8,345 nt of DNA from positions 1 to 8,345 of the forward strand of contig JAJBVJ010000288.1 of the NCBI GenBank assembly GCA_020859875.1. The letters run 5' to 3'. The notes beneath the pieces were generated by a model. That model made no database searches, was not told the DNA's origin, and saw only the letters and a program-made list of their open reading frames with translations. The DNA is from Rikenellaceae bacterium. Lineage in GTDB: Bacteria > Bacteroidota > Bacteroidia > Bacteroidales > Rikenellaceae. The translations under genes were made by a program, and so were the position numbers. Shown in pieces: positions 1 through 4,922 of this stretch (positions within the stretch are counted from its first letter, which is position 1; each line of letters begins with the position of its first letter).

Positions 1-1
1 C

Positions 2-97
2 TACTACGAGCGCCTTCCCAAACCGTCGCTCGTTGACACTGAGGAGTTCCTCGAAGGTAAGGTCTATTACCGGGAAGGCGGCAGCGAACAGGCATAA
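2..97 (+). CDS. rpoZ: RNA polymerase omega-like (Rpb6 family) subunit, C-terminal end only
   Basis: Only the last 31 codons are present, reading in frame from base 2 to a TAA at 95-97. The visible tail runs YYERLPKPSLV, then EEFLEGKVYYRE, then a short polar end. This closely resembles, from memory, the C-terminus of the small Bacteroidota Rpb6/omega-type RNA polymerase subunit (a YYEKLPKP then EGKIYYR pattern), a cytoplasmic protein thought to help assemble or stabilise the polymerase. Context agrees, since this gene usually lies directly upstream of coaBC in Bacteroidales. The start and most of the fold are outside the window, so the call rests on the tail plus gene order. It ends 32 bp before coaBC, so co-transcription is plausible. 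Confidence 0.7.
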   Translation, partial: YYERLPKPSLVDTEEFLEGKVYYREGGSEQA

Positions 98-104
98 GCG
101 GACT

Positions 105-112
105 TATATTTG
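105..112 (+). promoter_or_regulatory. TAnnTTTG-type -7 box before coaBC (weak candidate)
   Basis: TATATTTG matches the Bacteroidota -7 consensus TAnnTTTG and lies 17 bp before the coaBC ATG. A transcript from it would have a leader of roughly 10-14 nt. I see no TTTG at the expected -33 position, which falls inside the upstream coding sequence. It may be a chance match in AT-rich intergenic DNA or a weak internal promoter. Confidence 0.3.
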
Positions 113-129
113 CTAATATATCCCTACTG

Positions 130-1299
130 ATGTTGCAGGGAAAGAAAATACTGATAGGAATAACCGGAAGTATAGCAGCTTACAAGGCTGCTATACTTGT
201 CCGTAGCCTGATACGCGAAGGGGCCCAGGTGAGGGTCGTCATGACAAAAACGGCAAAGGAGTTCATAACGCCGCTTACCTTGGCTACGCTCTCTAAAAAT
301 CCCATACTGGTCGATTTCTTCGACCCGGAAGACGGCCGCTGGAATTCCCACGTGAGTATAGGGGAATGGGCCGATGCCTACGTGATAGCCCCGGCCTCGG
401 CAAACACCCTGGCCAGGATGGCCGCCGGCATTGCGGACAACCTTCTGCTTACCACCTACCTTTCAGCAAGATGTCCGGTATTTGTCGCCCCGGCGATGGA
501 TCTGGATATGTTCGCTAACCCCTCCACCCGGCGCAGCCTCGAGACTCTGGCCGGCGACGGGGTGCGGATCGTACAGCCGGGCGAGGGCGAACTCGCCAGC
601 GGCCTTGTCGGTAAGGGGCGCATGGCGGAGCCGGAAGAGATTATCGCGGCCCTGACCGCCTTCTTTCAAAAAAAAAAGGACTTACACGGATCTAGGATCC
701 TCGTGACTGCCGGCCCCACCCTCGAGCCGATCGACCCTGTACGGTATATTTCCAACCACTCCACGGGTAAAATGGGATATGCCCTCGCCGCAACCCTTGC
801 GGATCGAGGGGCTGAGGTCGTGCTGGTTAGCGGGCCGGCGGCCGTCTCACCGCCCCCGGGTGTCGACACGGTGCGGGTCACAACTGCCGGGCAGATGTAC
901 GAAGCGTCGCTGGCGGCATTTGAAGGTTGCGATGCCGCAGTGCTTTGCGCCGCAGTTGCGGATTACACCCCCGCGCACTATTCCGACAGGAAGATAAAGA
1001 AGGCCGGGGACGAACTTTCCATAACCTTACACAAAACGCGGGATATCGCCGCGGCTTTGGGCGATGCGAAAGACGGCCGCATTGTGGCGGGATTTGCTCT
1101 GGAAACCGACGATGAAAACCGTAACGCACTCGAAAAACTGCGCTCGAAGAATCTCGACTTTATAGTGCTCAATTCCCTGCGGGATGAAGGGGCGGGATTC
1201 GGCGGTGACACCAATGTCATAACGATCCTCGACCGGGAAGGGAACACCGAGAGCCATCCCCTGATGGAAAAGAGCCGTGCCGCGGAAATAATAGCGTAG
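130..1299 (+). CDS. coaBC: Bifunctional phosphopantothenoylcysteine decarboxylase / phosphopantothenate-cysteine ligase (CoaBC, Dfp)
   Basis: This cytoplasmic flavoenzyme performs two consecutive steps of coenzyme A synthesis. The CoaB half joins 4'-phosphopantothenate to cysteine (CTP-dependent in bacteria), and the CoaC half decarboxylates the product to 4'-phosphopantetheine using FMN. At 389 aa it is close to the usual ~400. The CoaC domain spans about residues 4-178, with the FMN motif GITGSIAAYKA near residue 10, active-site His74 in HVSIGEWAD, and PASANT. The CoaB domain spans about 185-389, with ISNHSTGKMG (Asn209) and KIKK (Lys288), which appear to match E. coli Asn210 and Lys289. 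Two expected CoaC residues differ: Asp124 stands where E. coli has Asn125 (PAMD instead of PAMN), and Ser157 where E. coli has Cys158. The ATG at 130 puts the first beta strand at the normal distance. A ten-A tract lies at the domain junction. Confidence 0.96.
   Translation: MLQGKKILIGITGSIAAYKAAILVRSLIREGAQVRVVMTKTAKEFITPLTLATLSKNPILVDFFDPEDGRWNSHVSIGEWADAYVIAPASANTLARMAAGIADNLLLTTYLSARCPVFVAPAMDLDMFANPSTRRSLETLAGDGVRIVQPGEGELASGLVGKGRMAEPEEIIAALTAFFQKKKDLHGSRILVTAGPTLEPIDPVRYISNHSTGKMGYALAATLADRGAEVVLVSGPAAVSPPPGVDTVRVTTAGQMYEASLAAFEGCDAAVLCAAVADYTPAHYSDRKIKKAGDELSITLHKTRDIAAALGDAKDGRIVAGFALETDDENRNALEKLRSKNLDFIVLNSLRDEGAGFGGDTNVITILDREGNTESHPLMEKSRAAEIIA
668..705 (+). other. Candidate slip site plus hairpin at the CoaC/CoaB junction
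   Basis: Ten consecutive A (668-677) followed by G create the heptamer A_AAA_AAG in the correct phase, with zero-frame codons AAA AAG at 673-678. Six bases later a hairpin can form: CAC (685-687) with GTG (703-705), and GGATC (688-692) with GATCC (696-700), with loop TAG and a two-base bulge at 701-702. A -1 shift stops at TAG 693-695 and a +1 shift at TGA 704-706. Either would release a CoaC-only protein of about 190 residues. A_AAA_AAG is the classic bacterial -1 frameshift heptamer (as in dnaX), and A tracts of this length also favour transcriptional slippage. No upstream Shine-Dalgarno-like stimulator is visible. Whether it is used is unknown. Confidence 0.4.
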
Positions 1300-1373
1300 A
1301 AACGCGCCGGGTATCTTGCCCGTTCGCCGAAAAACCACTAATTTCATCCCCGTTACCATATTCCACTTGTCGA

Positions 1374-3029
1374 ATGCTTACCGAACTCACGGTCGAGAAT
1401 TATGCGCTCATAGATTCGCTCAGCCTGGTGCCGGGTCCCTCGCTCACTACCATAACGGGTGAGACCGGGGCGGGTAAGTCCATACTGCTCGGAGCCCTGG
1501 GGCTTCTTCTGGGCAGCCGGGCGGATGGTTCGGTTATAAAGGATACGGGGCGCAACTGCGTGGTCGAAGGGGTTTTCGAACTTTCGGGTTATGGCCTGGA
1601 AGGGTTATTCACCGATAATGACCTCGAATACGAATCCACCACGGTCATCCGCCGGGTTATCTCTCCGCAGGGTAAAAGTCGAGCCTACGTAAACGACCTG
1701 CCGGTCGGTTTGCAGTTTCTCCGGGAGCTTGGATCGTCGCTCATAGATATTCATTCCCAGAACCAGAGCCTGCGGATAGCCGACGAGGCTTTCCGCCTGC
1801 AGGTTGTGGACGGGATGGCCCAAAATGCCGACCTGCTGGAGCAGTACGGTAAGGTCTACACCCGGTGGAAACGGGCTTCGGCCGATCTGGAAAAGAGGGT
1901 CGAAGAGGCGGATAAGGCCGCCTCGGAGGAGCAATGGCTTCGACACCAGGTGGAGGAGCTCGACGCCGCCGCCTTTGCCGAAGGCGAGCAGCAGCGCCTC
2001 GAAGCCGCTCTCGACGAGCTCGCTCACGCAGAAGAGATAAAACGCATTTTGACCCAGACGGGAGATGTGCTCGGTCGGGAAGGGGACGGGGTTCTGGTTG
2101 CCCTGAAAAATTCCTCTTCGGCCCTCGGCCGTATCGGGACTTTTTTCCCCCCCGCCGCGGATTATGCCGCCCGGATAGAATCGGCAAGGGAAGAGCTCAG
2201 GGATCTGGAACGTGAGATAACGGCCGGGGCGGACAGGATAGAGAGCGATCCCGCCGCACTCGAAAAGACCGAAGAGCGCCTCGCTCTTATGTTCTCCCTT
2301 CAGAAGAAGCATGGCGCCTGCGATCTGGCTCAGCTGCTTTCCATCCATAGGCAGTATGCTGAGCGGCTGGAATCGATATCTACCTCGTCGGAGAATATAG
2401 AGTCTCTTCGCAGGGAAATCGCGTCCCTCGAAAAGCAGGCCCGCCAAATCGCGGCGGAAATTACCCGGGGACGCACGAAGGCGGGGGCCGCAATAGAGAA
2501 GGAGGCGGCCGGGATATTAGCTTCGCTCGGTATGCCGGGTGCCGTGTTCAGGGTCGGGATCGGATCTGCCGACCGGATGAAACCCTCGGGCGGGGACGAG
2601 GTGCGGTTTCTGTTCAGCGGCAATGCGGGAACAGCACCGGCACCGGTCGAAAAGATCGCTTCGGGCGGAGAGATGTCGCGGGTCATGCTCGCGCTAAAAT
2701 CGATAGCGGCCCGAAGCCGCAGGATGCCGACCATTATCTTCGACGAGATAGATTCAGGGGTCTCGGGTAAGATCGCCGACGCGATGGGGGAGATAATAAA
2801 CTCGCTGGCCGAAGGCCGGCAGGTGATAAACATAACACACCTCCCGCAGGTAGCCGCAAAAGGAGACTGTCATTTCTATGTATATAAAGACGATTCGGGG
2901 GGAACTTCCCGCACCGCAATCAAGCGGCTCGAGGGCGGGGAACGGGTTGCCGAGATCGCAAAGATGCTCAGCGGGAGTGTAGTGACCGATGCCGCAACCA
3001 GGCAGGCCGGGAGCCTTCTGGGAAAGTAG
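1374..3029 (+). CDS. recN: DNA repair protein RecN
   Basis: RecN is an SMC-like ATPase of the cytoplasm that acts early in recombinational repair of double-strand breaks. The 551-aa length is nearly that of the E. coli protein (~553). The N-terminal half-ATPase has Walker A GETGAGKS at residues 29-36 and the Q-loop-like IHSQNQ near 127-132. The middle, roughly 150-360, is rich in Glu, Ala, Arg and Leu and looks like the antiparallel coiled coil. The C-terminal half-ATPase has the ABC signature SGGEMSR near 430, Walker B TIIFDEID at 453-460 and the switch histidine in NITHLPQ. The ATG at 1374 directly precedes the conserved ELTVENYALI strand. It begins 74 bp after coaBC with no obvious promoter or Shine-Dalgarno sequence, so it is probably read from upstream. 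A T6-C7 homopolymer pair lies in the coiled-coil coding region (2141-2153). Confidence 0.97.
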   Translation: MLTELTVENYALIDSLSLVPGPSLTTITGETGAGKSILLGALGLLLGSRADGSVIKDTGRNCVVEGVFELSGYGLEGLFTDNDLEYESTTVIRRVISPQGKSRAYVNDLPVGLQFLRELGSSLIDIHSQNQSLRIADEAFRLQVVDGMAQNADLLEQYGKVYTRWKRASADLEKRVEEADKAASEEQWLRHQVEELDAAAFAEGEQQRLEAALDELAHAEEIKRILTQTGDVLGREGDGVLVALKNSSSALGRIGTFFPPAADYAARIESAREELRDLEREITAGADRIESDPAALEKTEERLALMFSLQKKHGACDLAQLLSIHRQYAERLESISTSSENIESLRREIASLEKQARQIAAEITRGRTKAGAAIEKEAAGILASLGMPGAVFRVGIGSADRMKPSGGDEVRFLFSGNAGTAPAPVEKIASGGEMSRVMLALKSIAARSRRMPTIIFDEIDSGVSGKIADAMGEIINSLAEGRQVINITHLPQVAAKGDCHFYVYKDDSGGTSRTAIKRLEGGERVAEIAKMLSGSVVTDAATRQAGSLLGK

Positions 3030-3178
3030 GAACGGCTATCATCGCACAAAAACGTCCAGCCTCCGGTTGTTTGAACATAGTATTTTATCGGAAACTTCTT
3101 TTGCCGTGGCATTTCTATTACCCCATTCTTATTGTATTGATATACATATTTTTGGGTTGCCCGGAATTTAAATCGAGC

Positions 3179-3235
3179 CTGCCCCCTTTCGGCCGGGGCG
3201 GATTTCGGCCGCTTTAGTCGTCGTATTTTATTTTC
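3179..3235 (+). terminator. Two mutually exclusive GC-rich hairpins followed by a T-rich tract: likely recN terminator, possibly an attenuator
   Basis: Hairpin A pairs GCCCC (3181-3185) with GGGGC (3195-3199), extended by T-G and C-G pairs to 3179-3201. Hairpin B pairs the two copies of CGGCCG (3190-3195 and 3206-3211). They share bases, so only one can form at a time. A T-rich stretch (TATTTTATTTTC, 3224-3235) begins about 12 nt after hairpin B, somewhat far for a textbook intrinsic terminator. It lies 150-206 bp after the recN stop and ahead of the leuA promoter, which fits transcription termination between the two units. If transcription instead began near 3158, the same structure would sit in a leu leader. 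Confidence 0.4.
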
Positions 3236-3238
3236 AAC

Positions 3239-3257
3239 GTTTAAATATATTTTTAAC
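3239..3257 (+). promoter_or_regulatory. AT-rich dyad upstream of the leuA promoter, possible operator or UP-like element
   Basis: The 19-bp stretch has the mirrored outer pattern GTT-n-AAA ... TTT-n-AAC around an ATATAT-like core, with 12 of 19 positions agreeing with its own reverse complement. It ends 13 bp before the proposed -33 box, a reasonable place for an activator site or AT-rich promoter enhancer. AT-rich DNA produces such dyads by chance, and no regulator is identified. Confidence 0.25.
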
Positions 3258-3270
3258 AAAGAAGGCTAAT

Positions 3271-3301
3271 TTTGGACATTGCAAAATTATAGCTAAATTT
3301 G
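3271..3301 (+). promoter_or_regulatory. Bacteroidota-type promoter of the leu operon
   Basis: TTTG at 3271-3274 and TAAATTTG at 3294-3301 match the B. fragilis -33/-7 consensus (TTTG and TAnnTTTG) exactly, separated by 19 nt, close to the accepted spacing. It is the only place in the window where I found both boxes together. Transcription would start about 3-7 bases after the -7 box, at or beside the leuA ATG at 3305, implying a leaderless or nearly leaderless mRNA. A second TAnnTTTG match (TATTTTTG, 3147-3154) lies further upstream but has no -33 partner. Confidence 0.5.
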
Positions 3302-3304
3302 TTT

Positions 3305-4831
3305 ATGAGCGAAAGGATTTACGTTTTCGATACCACACTGAGAGACGGCGAGCAGGTGCCGGGCTGCCAGTTGAACACGATCGAAAAGATTGAGGTGGCG
3401 CGGATGCTCGAAGCGCTCGGGGTGGACGTAATAGAGGCCGGTTTTCCGGTGTCGAGCCCGGGCGATTTCAACTCGGTGAGGGAAATCTCCAAATCGGTCA
3501 CAGAGCCGGTAATTTGTGCCCTGACGCGCGCCGTAAGGACAGATATAGAGGTCGCGGCCGACGCCCTGTCGCTCGCCCGGCGCAAGAGGATCCATACCGG
3601 TATCGGAGTGTCGCCTTACCATATTTACGATAAACTCCGTTCCACCCCCGAGGAGATAATCGAGCGGGCGGTGGCGGCCGTAAAGTATGCCCGCAGCTTC
3701 GTAGAGGATGTGGAATTCTACGCCGAGGACGCCGGACGGTCGGAGAATGAGTATCTGGCCCGGGTGGTCGAAGCCGTAATTGCCGCGGGGGCGACGGTGG
3801 TGAATATTCCCGACACCACGGGTTACTGCATGCCCCACGATTTCGGGGCAAAGATCAAATACCTCGTAGATCATGTGCCGAATATAGACAAGGCGGTGAT
3901 AGCAACCCATTGCCATAACGACCTGGGGATGGCCACGGCCAATACCCTTGCCGGAGTGCTCAACGGAGCACGGCAGGTCGAGGTCACCATCAACGGCATC
4001 GGGGAGCGGGCCGGCAATACATCTCTCGAAGAGGTGGTTATGGCCCTGCGATGTCATAAGGGGTACGGGCTGGACACGAACATAAATTCCCGGCTCATCA
4101 CCAAGGCCAGCAAACTGGTCTCCAGCCTGATGAATATGCCCGTACAGCCCAATAAGGCGATCGTAGGGCGCAACGCCTTCGCCCACTCTTCGGGAATTCA
4201 TCAGGACGGGGTGCTCAAAAACCGTGAAAATTACGAGATAATAGACCCGCAGGCGGTCGGTGTGGACGAATCGGTCATAGCGCTTACCGCGCGGAGCGGA
4301 CGCGCCGCCCTTGGCCACCGCCTGGAGCTGCTCGGCTACCAGCTCGGACAAGAGGAGCTGGACGAGATTTATGAGAAGTTCCTCAAGCTCGCCGACTCTA
4401 AGAAAGATATACGCGACGTAGACCTCCTTTACCTTGTGGGCGATATGGAGACCCTGAGGGCCAACCATATCAAGCTGCGACAGCTGCAGGTTATGACCGG
4501 GATGCTGGTGCCGACCGCTACCGTGATCGTCCGCTTCGGTGATACCGACCGTATGGCCACGGCCGTGGGCAACGGGCCGGTGGATGCGGCATGCAACGCC
4601 ATAAAGAGCATGATAAACGAGAAGGTGGTCATAAACGAGTTCCTGATCCAGTCTATGAGCAAGGGGAGTAACGATATAGGCAGAGTGCATATGCAGGTGC
4701 AGCTGGGCGGAAAAACAGCCCAGGGCTTCGCCGCCAACACCGATACGGTAAGGGCCGCCGTCGAAGCTTTCCTCGATGCGCTAAAAACACTGGGGGTGAC
4801 CGAAAAAGAGACAGCGGAAAGAAACGACTGA
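3305..4831 (+). CDS. leuA: 2-isopropylmalate synthase (LeuA)
   Basis: This enzyme catalyses the first committed step of leucine synthesis in the cytoplasm: acetyl-CoA plus 2-ketoisovalerate gives 2-isopropylmalate. The catalytic TIM barrel opens with FDTTLRDGEQ. Metal ligands fall at Asp14, His202, His204 (THCHNDLGMA) and Asn238 (GERAGN), matching E. coli numbering as I recall it. That agreement supports the ATG at 3305 over the in-frame TTG two codons upstream, which overlaps the promoter box. The linker holds NAFAHSSGIHQDG. The C-terminal regulatory domain, about residues 385-500, includes GNGPVDA and LIQSMSKGSND; in this family it binds leucine for feedback inhibition. The 508-aa length is normal. 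It is the first gene of the operon, and 91 bp containing hairpins separate it from leuC. Confidence 0.96.
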   Translation: MSERIYVFDTTLRDGEQVPGCQLNTIEKIEVARMLEALGVDVIEAGFPVSSPGDFNSVREISKSVTEPVICALTRAVRTDIEVAADALSLARRKRIHTGIGVSPYHIYDKLRSTPEEIIERAVAAVKYARSFVEDVEFYAEDAGRSENEYLARVVEAVIAAGATVVNIPDTTGYCMPHDFGAKIKYLVDHVPNIDKAVIATHCHNDLGMATANTLAGVLNGARQVEVTINGIGERAGNTSLEEVVMALRCHKGYGLDTNINSRLITKASKLVSSLMNMPVQPNKAIVGRNAFAHSSGIHQDGVLKNRENYEIIDPQAVGVDESVIALTARSGRAALGHRLELLGYQLGQEELDEIYEKFLKLADSKKDIRDVDLLYLVGDMETLRANHIKLRQLQVMTGMLVPTATVIVRFGDTDRMATAVGNGPVDAACNAIKSMINEKVVINEFLIQSMSKGSNDIGRVHMQVQLGGKTAQGFAANTDTVRAAVEAFLDALKTLGVTEKETAERND

Positions 4832-4856
4832 ACATACTGAGGGGATCGGCCTTTGG

Positions 4857-4897
4857 GGCGGTTCCGCCGCACCGTAGACGGGATTTACCCCTGCGGT
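4857..4897 (+). other. Hairpins in the leuA-leuC spacer
   Basis: A small hairpin pairs GGCG (4857-4860) with CGCC (4865-4868) around GTTC. A larger one pairs ACCGTAG (4871-4877) with CTGCGGT (4891-4897), seven pairs with one G-T, and continues after a two-base bulge as GGG (4880-4882) with CCC (4888-4890) around ATTTA. It is followed by A-rich DNA rather than a T run, so it is not a standard terminator. It could be an mRNA processing or stability element that sets leuA and leuC levels separately. Confidence 0.4.
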
Positions 4898-4912
4898 ACG
4901 GGAATAAAAATA

Positions 4913-4920
4913 TAAATTTG
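4913..4920 (+). promoter_or_regulatory. TAnnTTTG match two bases before the leuC start (weak)
   Basis: TAAATTTG matches the -7 consensus and is the same octamer as the leuA -7 box, but no TTTG lies at the -33 distance. The A-rich run before the ATG (ATAAAAATATAAA) also fits the pattern reported to favour translation in Bacteroidota that lack Shine-Dalgarno sequences, so this may be a translation signal rather than a promoter. Confidence 0.2.
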
Positions 4921-4922
4921 AA

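Noticed and set aside
1308..1322. CGGG/CCCG hairpin after coaBC as a terminator
   Set aside because: Four-base stem with a seven-base loop and no T tract; too weak.
1605..2447. 280-codon open frame on the - strand, antisense to recN
   Set aside because: Typical long shadow frame in GC-rich coding DNA; no motif, and recN is intact on the other strand.
3147..3154. TATTTTTG as a second leu promoter
   Set aside because: Matches the -7 consensus but has no TTTG at the -33 distance; not listed as a feature, only considered for the attenuator alternative.
3106..3171. GTG-initiated 21-codon frame rich in Leu and Ile upstream of leuA, as a leader peptide
   Set aside because: It would lie upstream of both candidate transcription starts (about 3158 and 3305), has no ATG, and its Leu/Ile codons are scattered in an AT-rich stretch instead of in a run.
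3293..4690. 465-codon open frame on the - strand, antisense to leuA
   Set aside because: It mirrors the codon pattern of leuA, which has full motif support; the translation is rich in His, Arg and Gly with no recognisable domain.
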